Below are positions 23,504-32,770 of a stretch of 64,000 nucleotides of DNA, in pieces. Location: positions 1,922,001 through 1,986,000 of the forward strand of contig NZ_JAAMOZ010000001.1 of assembly GCF_011758645.1 (NCBI RefSeq). Direction: 5' to 3'. The notes under the pieces are model-generated. The model had not been told where the DNA came from, made no database searches, and saw nothing but the letters and a program-made list of their open reading frames with translations. Position 1 is the first letter of the stretch. Every line of letters starts with the position of its first letter. The position numbers and the translations under genes are program-made. This DNA comes from Brooklawnia cerclae (GTDB taxonomy: Bacteria; Actinomycetota; Actinomycetes; Propionibacteriales; Propionibacteriaceae).

Positions 23504-25015
23504 TCACGCCGTCAGCAGGCCGGCGTCCAGCACGTACTGGGCGCCGGTGATGTAGCGGGCGCGGTCGCTGGCGAGGAACAGCACCAGTTCGGCGACATCG
23601 GCGGTCTCGACCCACGGAACCGGCAGCAGGTTGCCCGCGGAGGCCTCGGCGATCTCCTCCGGCGTCTTTCCCTCCATGGCCGCCAGACCGTCGTTCATCT
23701 GGGTGTCGACCCCCGTCGGATGGATGGACACGGCCCGGATGCCATGCGGGGCGAGCTCGATCGCCAGCGACTTGGTCAGGCCGATCACTCCCCACTTGGA
23801 CGCCGAGTAGTGCGACAGGCGCCGCATTCCGCGCAGGCCACCGATGGACGAGTTCGTGATGATGACGCCGCCGCCCCGCTCGACGAGCGCGGGCGTCGCA
23901 GCGCGCGTGGTGTGCCAGACCCCGCCGAGGTTGATGTCGATCATGTCGCCCCACTCCCGGTCGGTCAGCTCGTGCGACAGACCGTAGGCACAGATACCGG
24001 CGTTGGCGAAGACGATGTCGAGACCACCGAACTTCGTGACGCCCGCCGCGACCGCCTGTTCCAGGGACGCGAGGTCGCGCACGTCGCCACGGGCGGCGAG
24101 GAAGTGATCGGCGCCGATCTCGGCGGCGAGGGCCTCCAGGCCGTCCTCCTGGTGGTCGAGGTAGGACGGATAGGCCAGCGGCGCCAGGCGGTCGAACCCG
24201 ATGACGTTCGCACCCTGTGCGGCGAAAGCGCGGGCGACCCCGCGTCCCTGCCCGCTCCCGGCCCCGGTGATCAGCACCGTCTTCCCCGCGAACTCCCCCG
24301 GACGCGGCCCCGCGGCCACCGGCTCGGCGTCGAGGCGTCGTGCTTCTTCCTTGACGCCATGCGGTGCCACCCCGGGACGAGGTGCCGCGTCGTCCGGCAC
24401 CGTCACCGAGATCTGCTCGGCGACCGCCGGTGCGACGGCGAAGTTCCTGGTCGGAGCCGCTGCGAAGGCCGCGAACGGATCGTCCGGCCCCTCGAACAGT
24501 TCGAGGGCGCTCTGGTCCGGGTCGACGCCCAGCGCCTCGTTGACGATGTTGGTGGCGACCATGAGCCCGGCGAACGCGACCAGCAGCACCAGTCCCTCCT
24601 CACCGAGGCGATCCCGGATGCGGGCGGTGACGGCGTCGTCCGCCCGGCCTTGGGACGCGACGCCCCGCCCGAACTCGGCGAGGTCGGTCTCCTCGGGGCT
24701 CAGCGGCTCACCGGACGGATCGTCCCCCCTCGCGAGCAGGGCACGCCGGAAGTACAAGGAGCAGATGAGGCACTCGTTGGCGGTCGAGATGGCATGGCTG
24801 ACGACGATCGTGCCCCGCTCGCCGATGAACGGGATCAAGGCATCGCGCAACGGATACCACGTCATCAGGGCATCGAACGCGGGTGCCGAGCGGAGCAGCG
24901 TCTGCTTCATGTGGGTCATGCCGTGAGCCGCATGCTCCTCGTCCCAACGTCTCCGAGCCTCAGGCGGCAGATCGTCGTAGGCGGGCCTGGTGACGTAGGT
25001 GATCATGCGCCCCAT
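23504..25015 (-). CDS. Fusion of a carboxymuconolactone decarboxylase-like domain with a mycofactocin-type SDR
   Basis: A 503-residue two-domain enzyme. Residues 1-180 resemble the CMD/AhpD fold, with a CxxC-type site in STANECLICSLYFRRA. Residues 245-500 are an SDR: cofactor loop TGAGSGQGRG, NAGI, catalytic Ser in NSSIGG and YSASK, followed by IHPTGVDTQM. The GxGQGRG loop and HPTGVDTxM are hallmarks of SDRs reported to hold NAD tightly and work with mycofactocin. No mycofactocin biosynthesis genes are in the window. It probably oxidises an alcohol in the catabolic operon; the role of the CMD domain is unknown. Confidence 0.83.
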   Translation of the reverse strand: MGRMITYVTRPAYDDLPPEARRRWDEEHAAHGMTHMKQTLLRSAPAFDALMTWYPLRDALIPFIGERGTIVVSHAISTANECLICSLYFRRALLARGDDPSGEPLSPEETDLAEFGRGVASQGRADDAVTARIRDRLGEEGLVLLVAFAGLMVATNIVNEALGVDPDQSALELFEGPDDPFAAFAAAPTRNFAVAPAVAEQISVTVPDDAAPRPGVAPHGVKEEARRLDAEPVAAGPRPGEFAGKTVLITGAGSGQGRGVARAFAAQGANVIGFDRLAPLAYPSYLDHQEDGLEALAAEIGADHFLAARGDVRDLASLEQAVAAGVTKFGGLDIVFANAGICAYGLSHELTDREWGDMIDINLGGVWHTTRAATPALVERGGGVIITNSSIGGLRGMRRLSHYSASKWGVIGLTKSLAIELAPHGIRAVSIHPTGVDTQMNDGLAAMEGKTPEEIAEASAGNLLPVPWVETADVAELVLFLASDRARYITGAQYVLDAGLLTA

Positions 25016-25282
25016 TGTTCATCGCGGCTTCCGCCGCAGCCGAAACCTCCGACGGCACTTCTCGCGCACCGGGAGACAGGTGTCCCGGACGCTTCACGCG
25101 GGTACCGTCGCTTCCCGCTGGCCATATTTCGCCCGCGGGAACACACAAGGCCCGCGGCAACCGAGCGGCTCCTGGCCGGAGGCCGCGAGGCCCAGGAAAC
25201 GGCGTGGTCACAGCCGGGTCATCCCTCAGGAAACGGGCGCCCCGCACGGCCGCGCACCTCGACCGGAAGAGGACGGACGACC

Positions 25283-26569
25283 GTGGGTGACATGTTTCGT
25301 ATCACGAACGTGAACGTGTTCGACGCCCGGGCGGGACGCATCGCCGGGCGCTTCGACGTCGTCGTCGCGGACGGCACGATAGCGGCGGTCACCCCGGTGG
25401 GCGACGGTCTCCCCGGCTCGCCCACGGACTCCGGCGGCGCGATCATCGACGGCACCGGGAAGACCGTCATCCCCGGGCTCATCGACGCCCACTGGCACAC
25501 GGCGTTCTCCACGGTTCCGGCCATGGTCGCCACGACCAGCGACATCGGCTACGTCGTCGCCCGGGCGGTGGCCGGCGCGCGCGACACCGTACTGCGGGGC
25601 TTCACGACCGTGCGCGACCTCGGCGGCCCGTCCTTCGGCATCAAGCGGGCCATCGACGAGGGTGCCGTCCCAGGGCCGCGCATCTATCCCTCGGGCGCCT
25701 TCATCTCGCAGACCGGGGGCCACGGCGACTTCCGCATGCCCAACGACGTGCCACGGGGCATAGCCGGGAATCTCAGCTACAGCGAGATCGTCGGCGCCGC
25801 GGTCATCGCCGACGGTGAGACCGAGGTGCTCCGCGGAGCGCGGGAGATGCTGCGGCAGGGGGCCTCGCAACTCAAGGTGATGGCAGGAGGCGGGGTGGCT
25901 TCCCGCTATGACCCGCTCGACGTCAGCCAGTACACCCCGCGCGAGATCAGCGCCGCTGTCGACGCCGCCGAGAACTGGGGCACCTACGTGACCGTGCACG
26001 CCTACACGCCCCGGGCGGTACGCACGGCGATCACCGCTGGGGTTCGCTGCATCGAGCACGGCCAACTGCTGGACGAGCAGACTGTCGCGTCGATGGCCGA
26101 ACAGGGCATCTGGTGGTGCCTGCAGCCGTTCGCCCTGGAGGCCGATCAGCTCCCGCCCGCCGGCCCGAATCGGGACAAGTTCCTCCGCATGGTCGCCAGC
26201 ACCGACAGCGCCTACGAACTGGCTATCAAGCACCGGGTCAAGGTCGCCTTCGGCACCGATACCCTCTTCGACGCCGCCCTCGCCGCACGCCAGGGAGCGC
26301 AGTTGGCAAAACTCACCCGCTGGTACAGCCCGGCGGAAGTACTGCAGCAGGCGACCTGGCGCAACGCGGAACTGCTGTCGCTGTCGGGGCCACGGAACCC
26401 GTATCCGGGGACGCTCGGCGTCGTCGAGACGGGCGCGATCGCCGACCTGATCCTGGTGGACGGCGACCCCGTGGCCGACATCTCGTTGATCGCCAGGCCG
26501 GACGAGGCGTTCTCCGCGATCATCAAGGACGGACGGCTCGTCAAGGGGACGGCCTCGCCCGCGGCGTGA
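25283..26569 (+). CDS. Metal-dependent amidohydrolase, imidazolonepropionase/prolidase-like
   Basis: The product of about 428 residues is a TIM-barrel hydrolase: PGLIDAHWH supplies the first two His ligands, QLKVMAGGG the bridging carboxylated Lys, VHAYTPRA and RCIEHGQ two more His, and FGTDTLFD the catalytic Asp. Such enzymes often cleave Xaa-Pro or Xaa-Arg dipeptides or cyclic amides. It is transcribed divergently from the SDR/hydrolase/transporter operon across 267 bases, and these four genes likely serve one degradative pathway. GTG 25283 has GAGGA upstream; ATG 25292 is a possible start. Confidence 0.85.
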   Translation: MGDMFRITNVNVFDARAGRIAGRFDVVVADGTIAAVTPVGDGLPGSPTDSGGAIIDGTGKTVIPGLIDAHWHTAFSTVPAMVATTSDIGYVVARAVAGARDTVLRGFTTVRDLGGPSFGIKRAIDEGAVPGPRIYPSGAFISQTGGHGDFRMPNDVPRGIAGNLSYSEIVGAAVIADGETEVLRGAREMLRQGASQLKVMAGGGVASRYDPLDVSQYTPREISAAVDAAENWGTYVTVHAYTPRAVRTAITAGVRCIEHGQLLDEQTVASMAEQGIWWCLQPFALEADQLPPAGPNRDKFLRMVASTDSAYELAIKHRVKVAFGTDTLFDAALAARQGAQLAKLTRWYSPAEVLQQATWRNAELLSLSGPRNPYPGTLGVVETGAIADLILVDGDPVADISLIARPDEAFSAIIKDGRLVKGTASPAA

Positions 26570-26643
26570 GGCCTTCCGCCCGTGCGGGGCTCGCGAGGCG
26601 ACCTCGGCAGGCAACGGTTGGCGAAGCCCCTAAGTTGGGTGAC

Positions 26644-27162
26644 ATGGACATCCTGCTGCTCGGCGGCCAGAGCCCCCGCCACCGCGAGTGGTCGCGCGCC
26701 ATCGCCGCGTCCCTGGAATCACACGGGCACCGTGTCTCCCAACTGGAGTACGCGAACTGGCTCGACCAGACTCGTGTGACCGACGTGGAGCACGAGGTGG
26801 CAGCCGTGACGCACGCGGCTGCGACGTTGACCGATCCCGTGGTGGTGGCCAAGTCGGTCGGCACGCTCATCGCGACTCTGGCCATCGGGCGAGGGCTGCT
26901 GCACCCCGCAGGGGAGGTGTTCCTGGGTCTTCCCCTGGAGGCTTGGGCCGACAGCGACGAGGCCACCGCCTACCTGACCGACCTCCCGCCCCTGACGGTG
27001 GTGCAGAACGAGCACGACCCCTTCGGGTCGGCCGACGACGCGTCCCGTTTCGTGGCCGCCCATGCCCCGCGCACCTACACCGTCGAAGCCGTCCCGGGCG
27101 TGAGCACACATGACTACGTGGACGCCGAGGCGATCCATCACTGGGCCTCCGATCGCGGGTGA
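26644..27162 (+). CDS. Small alpha/beta hydrolase-like protein
   Basis: A 172-residue protein that starts MDILLLGGQSPRHREW and has a nucleophile-elbow-like VVAKSVGTLIATL (Ser in KSVG), an acid in QNEHDPFGS and a terminal His in STHDYVD. The layout agrees with short RBBP9-like hydrolases, but the motifs are diverged and no substrate can be inferred. The ribosome site is weak. It lies 74 bases after the amidohydrolase. Confidence 0.7.
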   Translation: MDILLLGGQSPRHREWSRAIAASLESHGHRVSQLEYANWLDQTRVTDVEHEVAAVTHAAATLTDPVVVAKSVGTLIATLAIGRGLLHPAGEVFLGLPLEAWADSDEATAYLTDLPPLTVVQNEHDPFGSADDASRFVAAHAPRTYTVEAVPGVSTHDYVDAEAIHHWASDRG

Positions 27163-27248
27163 GGACGCGCCCGCGCACGGGCGGCCGGGGATCGATAGTC
27201 CTTCGGCTGCTGTGCTACGGTCCCAGCATCAGTTCTTGGAGGACACCG

Positions 27249-27335
27249 ATGAACGCACAGTCATACCGCGGCCCGGTCACCGTGCAGTACGCCGGCGGCA
27301 TGCTCGCGTGTCCGTCCTCCTGTCGCCGCCACTGA
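27249..27335 (+). CDS. Cys-containing leader peptide of the second thiol transferase
   Basis: A 28-codon frame with GGAGG six bases upstream ends MLACPSSCRRH before TGA. The CPxxC arrangement resembles the CCPC/CCPVC endings of the leaders at 3637 and 3388. It lies 207 bases before a gene paralogous to the thiol transferase at 4691, which also follows a Cys leader. A TACGGT -10 element sits at 27216-27221; no good -35 was seen. Only two Cys codons make it weaker than the other three. Confidence 0.58.
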   Translation: MNAQSYRGPVTVQYAGGMLACPSSCRRH

Positions 27336-27542
27336 CCGCTCGCCGAGTCCGCGCGGGCGAAGCCCCGTGCGCCATTGACAGCCGGAGACCCGATCCCGGC
27401 CGGAGCGAGCCCACCCCGGAGTCGTCCGGACCGGCAAGGCGTCCATCCCTCGTGAGCCGTCGGAATCCCCCGGAGATCCGGCACTCCTTCCACCCAACTC
27501 GCCTACATGAACCGATACTGAGCCAATGACAAGGAGAATCAC

Positions 27543-28634
27543 ATGGCCTCTCTGACCTCTGGCCTCGAAGCCGACCTGCTCAACAAGCCGGACCCAACCG
27601 ATCGATCGAGCTTCCCCGAGACGAACGTCGAGCAGACCCCCGACGGGGCCTTCCGCCGTCAGCGCAACTGGTTCTCCGGGCGGTTCGGTGACGGCCCGGG
27701 ACAGGCGCCCGCCGAGCCGGGGCGGTACCTGCTGCTCGGCAACCCGGGCTGCGGCTGGAACCGCAGGCAGCTGATCCTCCTGCGACTGCTGGGACTCAGC
27801 GACGCGGTCCCCTTCGTCCTGCTCACCGGACGGGACGAGAAGGGCTGGCGGATCGCGTCGGCCGACAACGACCTGGCCGATCGATTCGGCAGCAGCCTGC
27901 TCAACGACTACTACAGGCGCACCGACCCCAGTTTCAAAGGCCGGGGCACCTCGCCGACCGTACTGGACGCGAAGACCGGCACGGTGGTCTCGAACAACTA
28001 CCACCTGCTGCCACAGGACTGGGAAGTCGCCTGGAAGGCCCACCACGCGCCCGGGGCTCCCGACCTGTACCCGGAGGCGCTTCATCAGGAGATCGACCTG
28101 CTCAACCAGCAGATCTTCGACGACGTGAACAACGGCACCTACAAGGTGCTGTTCGCCACCAGCCGCGACGCGGCGCTGACGGCCAAGACCGTCTTCGAGG
28201 CCCGCCTGGCCGACTACGACTTCAGGCTGGCGTCCCGGCGTTTCCTTTTCGGCCCCGAGATCACCGACTCGGACGTGCGGCTGTTCCAGACGCTCTCGTC
28301 CTACGAGCGCAACTACCGGCCGGGCATCGCCGAGATCTTCGGCGAGCAGGAGACCGCGCATCTGCAGGACTACGCGAACCTGTGGGCCTACGCGCGAGAC
28401 CTGTTCGCGCAGGGTTTCGTCGACGACCGCGAGCTGTACTTCCTCGGCCTGGAGCCGGGCCCGTCGGGCGACTACATCGACGGCGGGCTCGTCCTCAAAG
28501 CGACCGGCCTGCTGGGCCCCGCGGAGGATCTTGCGCGTTGGCAGGAACCGTCCGGACGCGAGTCCCTCACCGGCTCTCCCCTGTACTCGGGCCCCGGTGG
28601 CGGCGGTTCCTACGAGCTGTGGCGCTTCGCCTGA
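27543..28634 (+). CDS. S-(thiolyl)-hydroquinone reductase paralogue (GST omega-like)
   Basis: The 363-residue product is a diverged homologue of the protein at 4691-5683. The active-site region is LLGNPGCGWNRRQL, retaining the Cys but with GCGW instead of the usual CPWA. Shared features include the KxGWRIA-like segment after the first strand, GTVVSNNYHLL and the helical domain ending TDSDVRLFQTLSSYERNY. It has about 45 extra C-terminal residues (from GPSGDYIDGG) with a Gly-rich run. AGGAG is close to ATG 27543. A mycothiol-linked reductase or de-thiolase is the best guess, with unknown substrate. Confidence 0.8.
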   Translation: MASLTSGLEADLLNKPDPTDRSSFPETNVEQTPDGAFRRQRNWFSGRFGDGPGQAPAEPGRYLLLGNPGCGWNRRQLILLRLLGLSDAVPFVLLTGRDEKGWRIASADNDLADRFGSSLLNDYYRRTDPSFKGRGTSPTVLDAKTGTVVSNNYHLLPQDWEVAWKAHHAPGAPDLYPEALHQEIDLLNQQIFDDVNNGTYKVLFATSRDAALTAKTVFEARLADYDFRLASRRFLFGPEITDSDVRLFQTLSSYERNYRPGIAEIFGEQETAHLQDYANLWAYARDLFAQGFVDDRELYFLGLEPGPSGDYIDGGLVLKATGLLGPAEDLARWQEPSGRESLTGSPLYSGPGGGGSYELWRFA

Positions 28635-28726
28635 TCGGGTGACTTCGCCGAGTCTGCCGAAGCGGGCTTCGTGGCTGCCTACGATGGGAAAGTTCCCGTC
28701 GCGACCAGCGAGGCAGGAGATCTGCG

Positions 28727-29200
28727 ATGAGCACCACGAAGAAGCCCGTCAAGCGCACCACAGCGGCCGACAAGCCCACCGAGGGATTCTCGGAGGACGA
28801 ACGGGCCGCGATGAAAGAGCGAGCCCAGGAGTTGAAGGCCGAGTCGCGTCGCGGACGCGGGGCCAAGGCCGACCTGGAGAAGGCCGTGCTCGACAAGATC
28901 GCCGAGCTACCCGAACCCGACCGGGTGCTGGCCGAGAAGATCCACGCCATCATCAAGGAGAACGCACCGACGCTCTCACCGAAGCTGTGGTACGGCATGC
29001 CCGCATACGCGCGCGACGGCAAGGTCGTCTGCTTCTTCCAGGGCGCCAGCAAGTTCAAGGTGCGCTACTCCACCCTCGGCTTCAACGACCCCGCGAACCT
29101 GGACGAGGGCACCATGTGGCCGACCTCCTTCGCCTTGACCACACTGTCCGCCGAGGACGAAGCGCGCATCGCCGAGCTCGTGAAGAAAGCGGTGGGCTGA
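28727..29200 (+). CDS. DUF1801 (YdhG-like) protein
   Basis: A 157-residue soluble protein with a Lys/Glu-rich N-terminal half ([24 protein letters not shown]) and a C-terminal DUF1801 domain: [39 protein letters not shown]1801 proteins bind small ligands and one Bacillus member is proposed as an iron chaperone. It lies alone, 92 bases after the thiol transferase gene and convergent to the YibE/F gene. Confidence 0.85.
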   Translation: MSTTKKPVKRTTAADKPTEGFSEDERAAMKERAQELKAESRRGRGAKADLEKAVLDKIAELPEPDRVLAEKIHAIIKENAPTLSPKLWYGMPAYARDGKVVCFFQGASKFKVRYSTLGFNDPANLDEGTMWPTSFALTTLSAEDEARIAELVKKAVG

Positions 29201-29243
29201 GGCGCGAGGAAGGTCGCGGCACTTCGTGCGTGCCCGTCCCCGA

Positions 29244-30482
29244 TCAACCCCGCAGTTCCGACCAGTAGGACTGATCGGGGGTCGGGGCCGGCGGATCCTC
29301 GCGGGCCGGCGTCTCCTCAGCCGTCTCCTCCGGTCTGGGTCCCCCAGCCATCGCCGCGGCGATGGCCGTCGTCAGGGGAATGGTCAGCACCAGACCGATC
29401 GAGGCCACAGCGATGGAGACGAGTTCCTCGGCGATCTCGTCGTAGGTGACCAGATCGGCCAGCTTGTGATCGAGGGTGCTGGCCAGCAGGAGCAGCCCCA
29501 GCGCCCCGCCCACGTACGCGAAGGCGATCGTGTAGACCGTCGAGGCGATGTGATCGCGGCCGATGCGCATCGCACGGGCGAAGATCTTCCAGCGTGTGTC
29601 GTGCGGTGCGGCCGCGCGCAGTTCCCAGACCGAGGAGGCCTGGGTGATGGTCACGTCGTTGAGGACGCCCACGCCACCCAGCACCATGCCGCACAGCAGG
29701 ACGCCGCGAACGTCGACGAGGGGCGCGTAGTACGCGAGTTGGGACATCTCCTCGCTGACGCCCGGCGTCAGGTGACTCGCCGGGATCGCCCAGGCGGCCA
29801 GGGCAGTGACCAGGGCGATACCTGCGAAGGTGCCCAGGAGCGCGGTCGAGGACTTCACCGAGACCCCGTGGGCGAGGTACACGACGATGAACAGCACCGC
29901 GCTGGCCGTGACCAGGGCGACGAGCAGCGACGGACGCCCCGCCAGGAGCGCCGGCAGGGTGAAGAACCAGATCATGGCGAGCGCGCCGACCAGCCCGCAC
30001 AGGGCGGCGAACCCCTTCACTCTCGCCACGGCGACGACGGCGATCGCGAACACCGCTGCCAGCGCGAGGAGCGGGACTCCTCGATGGAAGTCCAGGAACA
30101 GATAACTGGGCAGCCCCGAGGTCTCCGTGCCGCCCGGAGTGGCGACGAGTCGCACGCTGGCGCCGATGATGTCGTCGCTCGCGATCGTCGGGCTGAGCTC
30201 GATGGTGGTCTGCTCGCCGGAATCGTCCAGCCGCACGACCACCTCGGCGTTCTGCCCGTCCTGCAGGCTTCCGGGATTCTCGATCGCCACGACCGTAGCG
30301 GTGACCTGCTCGGCGCCCTCGTACAGGACGGGCCGCTTGGCGGGTAGATCGCCGGTGCTGGGCCACAGCATCACGACGGCGATCACGGTGGCGACGAAAA
30401 GGGCGGCCATGACGGCGGCCAGGCCGACGACCACCGCACGGCTGGCCGGGGCCGGACCACCGTGGTCATGGGTGTGGGACAT
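29244..30482 (-). CDS. YibE/F family membrane protein
   Basis: The 412-residue product has an N-terminal His-rich MSHTHDHGG, one anchor helix, a small extracytoplasmic domain (about residues 50-130), and then seven or more helices. The segments GVLLCGMVLGGVGVLNDVTITQASSVWEL and FARAMRIGRDHIASTVYTIAFAYVG are signature stretches of YibE/F. The function is not established; a transport role is often proposed. The C-terminal tail is Pro/Glu-rich. It is a single-gene unit. Confidence 0.88.
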   Translation of the reverse strand: MSHTHDHGGPAPASRAVVVGLAAVMAALFVATVIAVVMLWPSTGDLPAKRPVLYEGAEQVTATVVAIENPGSLQDGQNAEVVVRLDDSGEQTTIELSPTIASDDIIGASVRLVATPGGTETSGLPSYLFLDFHRGVPLLALAAVFAIAVVAVARVKGFAALCGLVGALAMIWFFTLPALLAGRPSLLVALVTASAVLFIVVYLAHGVSVKSSTALLGTFAGIALVTALAAWAIPASHLTPGVSEEMSQLAYYAPLVDVRGVLLCGMVLGGVGVLNDVTITQASSVWELRAAAPHDTRWKIFARAMRIGRDHIASTVYTIAFAYVGGALGLLLLASTLDHKLADLVTYDEIAEELVSIAVASIGLVLTIPLTTAIAAAMAGGPRPEETAEETPAREDPPAPTPDQSYWSELRG

Positions 30483-30554
30483 GGTGCCGACCCTACCGGC
30501 ATCGCCTCGAGATCAGCGGGACCGCCTGCCCCGTGGCGGCGGTTCGCGGCACGA

Positions 30555-31616
30555 TCACCGCGGCACGATCAACCTCGGTGGTGTGGTCGAGGCACGCACG
30601 CGCAACTCCGCGGGCACGGGCGACAGATCGGGGGCCTCGCCGGCGAGGGCTGCGAGGGTGGCTCGCAGAACCTTGTGCCCGAGTGTGGTGAAGTCCTGGC
30701 GGACGGTCGTCAGCGGCGGGCTGAAGTAGTCCGCACCGGCGATGTCGTCGAAACCCACCACAGAGATCTCCTCGGGAACTCCGACCCCCGCCTCGTTGAG
30801 GGCCGCGAGCACTCCGAGAGCCATCTGGTCGTTCGCCGCGAACACCGCGGTCGGCGAGCCGCGTCCGGCTTCACGATCGGCGACGAGCGACAGCCCCGCC
30901 TGGTAGCCGCTTCGGCTCGTCCAGTCCCCCGCCAGTACCTGCCAGGACATCCCGTGCCGGTCGCATGCGCGGTGCGCCGCGGCGAAACGCTGCTGCGCGT
31001 CCACCCAGTCCTGCGGCCCGGCCAGCAGCGCCACCGACCGGTGCCCCAGTGCGGCGAGGTGATCGATCGCGGCGACCGCGCCTGCCGCCTGGTCGACACT
31101 CAGCGCGGCGAGATCGTCGACATCCGCAGGGCTCGGCCCGACGACGATGACCGGGATGCTCAGGCGCAGTTCCGCGGTGCGCCGCACCAGCGACTCGCGT
31201 GAGGCGATGACGACCAGTGCCTCCACGTCGTGGTTGAGCGCTGCCTCGACCGCATCGGTCAACCCGCTCTCTGCCCCCGCACGCAGGGTTGCCAGCAGAG
31301 ACACGTAGCCGTGCCGGCGCGCGGCCTCCTCGACAGCGGCGAGCGTGCTCGTCGGGCCGAAGAGGAACGAGCCCACCGCGATGAGCCCGATGATGCCGGA
31401 GCGCTGGGTGACCAGTGTGCGCGCGGCGTTGTTGCGCCGGTAGCCCAGGTCATCGATCGCCTCCAGCACCCGGGAACGCGTGGAGGGACGCACCCCGGGA
31501 AGATCGTTGATCACGCGCGAGACGGTCTGATGGGAGACACGAGCCCGCTCGGCGACGTCCTTGAGGCTCGGCGGGCGGCCACCGGCCTGGCGGCGAGCGG
31601 AACGCCCTACGTTCAC
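30555..31616 (-). CDS. LacI family regulator of the arabinose genes
   Basis: A 353-residue repressor. The helix-turn-helix begins LKDVAERARVSHQTVSRVINDLPGVRPSTR at about residues 18-47 and includes the hinge GYRRNNAARTLV; the rest is a periplasmic-binding-protein-like effector domain (IIGLIAVGSFLFGP, AVFAANDQMALGVLAALNE, ISVVGFDDIAGADYFSPPLTT). GTG 31616 overlaps the stop of the mutarotase gene as GTGA. It lies next to araBDA and palindromic TGTGAACGTTCACA operators, so an AraR-like function with L-arabinose or a derivative as inducer is likely. Confidence 0.88.
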   Translation of the reverse strand: MNVGRSARRQAGGRPPSLKDVAERARVSHQTVSRVINDLPGVRPSTRSRVLEAIDDLGYRRNNAARTLVTQRSGIIGLIAVGSFLFGPTSTLAAVEEAARRHGYVSLLATLRAGAESGLTDAVEAALNHDVEALVVIASRESLVRRTAELRLSIPVIVVGPSPADVDDLAALSVDQAAGAVAAIDHLAALGHRSVALLAGPQDWVDAQQRFAAAHRACDRHGMSWQVLAGDWTSRSGYQAGLSLVADREAGRGSPTAVFAANDQMALGVLAALNEAGVGVPEEISVVGFDDIAGADYFSPPLTTVRQDFTTLGHKVLRATLAALAGEAPDLSPVPAELRVRASTTPPRLIVPR

Positions 31617-32578
31617 GCGCCCTGCCCGTCGAGCGCACTGACGAGCCACGATGCCTCGTGACTCGCGCCCGGATCGAGGACGACGAGATCGACGCCGCTG
31701 TTGAACGCGTCCGGCGGGCAGCTCATCGGCTCGACCGCGAGCCCGGCCCGATTCAACTCGGGCTCGGGACGATCCGCCGTGTGCACCTGCACCCATGGCA
31801 GTACCCGGGGGTCCCACGTCATCGCCACACCCGTTCCACCGGGCCCCCTGACCTCGACGCGGCAGGTGTTCTCACCACCGGACCGCGGGGTGAGGTCGGT
31901 GTAGGCGTGGTCGACGAACGTCTCGCCCAGACCTCGCGACACCCGGAAGTCCAGCTCGGCGTCCAGATAGTCGCCCACCGGCCGGGTCGCCAGCGGCAGG
32001 AGCCTGTCGGCACTGACCTCGAGGACCTGCCGAGCAGGCAGCGACAACGTCCAGTCGTTCACGCGGCCGGCACCGCCCACCAGGTAGGCATGCGATCCCA
32101 CTCCGTAGGGCGCGCGGACGGCCCCCAGGTTCGTGGCACGCACCGACCATCGAAGACCGTCGTCCCCCAAGCGGTAGGACGCGGCGACCAGCAGGTCGAA
32201 CGGATAGGCCTCCTGCGCGGTGATGCGATGCTCGAGGGTCACGGAGTCCGCGGTCTTCTCGACGACAGTCCAGTCCGCCCACACGGCCAGACCGTGGAGA
32301 GCAGTGGAACGCTCCGGCTCATTGATCGGAATCCGGTGGGCCGTCCCGTCGAAGGAGTAGTGACCGTCGGCCACCCGATTCGGCCAGGGCACGAGGACCG
32401 ACCCACGGAACACCGGACGCAACACGTCTGCGTCGAACGGGACCACGAGGTCTCGCCCGCGGTAGGTGAGCGTGCGCAGGCTCGCACCCACCGAGGCGAT
32501 GTCCGCCGCGTAGTCACCGAAGGTGATGCGGACCTGCTCGCCGCTGAGCGGACGGCGGCTCGCGTGTTCTGCAGTCAT
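31613..32578 (-). CDS. Aldose 1-epimerase (mutarotase)
   Basis: The 321-residue protein interconverts sugar anomers. The galactose mutarotase fold shows VLVPWPNRVADGHYSFDG (the conserved NR), ALHGLAVWADW (catalytic His), GVGSHAYL (second His), TGVAMTWDPRVLPWVQVHT and AVEPMSCPPDAFNSG (the catalytic Glu). It is the first gene of the leftward unit with the regulator and divergent from araB, so it probably converts arabinose anomers before the isomerase. AAAGG lies seven bases before ATG 32578. Confidence 0.9.
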   Translation of the reverse strand: MTAEHASRRPLSGEQVRITFGDYAADIASVGASLRTLTYRGRDLVVPFDADVLRPVFRGSVLVPWPNRVADGHYSFDGTAHRIPINEPERSTALHGLAVWADWTVVEKTADSVTLEHRITAQEAYPFDLLVAASYRLGDDGLRWSVRATNLGAVRAPYGVGSHAYLVGGAGRVNDWTLSLPARQVLEVSADRLLPLATRPVGDYLDAELDFRVSRGLGETFVDHAYTDLTPRSGGENTCRVEVRGPGGTGVAMTWDPRVLPWVQVHTADRPEPELNRAGLAVEPMSCPPDAFNSGVDLVVLDPGASHEASWLVSALDGQGA

Positions 32579-32680
32579 GGAGGGACCTTTCTGGGTTGCC
32601 GACATTGGCCGGGACGCGTGGCGCCGCCCGCACCCGGGCGCTATCCCGTCCCTGAGTGTAGGACACCTGGCCAGATCCTA

Positions 32681-32740
32681 TGTGAACGTTCACGGCTTGC
32701 GTCCCGCGAAGCCTCTTGCTACGGTTTGTGAACGTTCACA
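32681..32740. promoter_or_regulatory. Pair of LacI-type operators between mutarotase and araB
   Basis: TGTGAACGTTCACG (32681-32694) and TGTGAACGTTCACA (32727-32740) are near-perfect and perfect 14-bp palindromes, 46 bases apart centre to centre. The second is 30 bases before the araB start. They should bind the adjacent LacI-type protein and control both directions, possibly by looping. Confidence 0.85.
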
Positions 32741-32770
32741 TCAACGATGACGGATGGCATGAGGACGACG

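Noticed and set aside
23327-25282. Extended plus-strand frame upstream of the amidohydrolase
   Set aside because: The amidohydrolase homology begins at 25283-25292. The earlier part lies antisense to the SDR fusion and has no recognisable domain.
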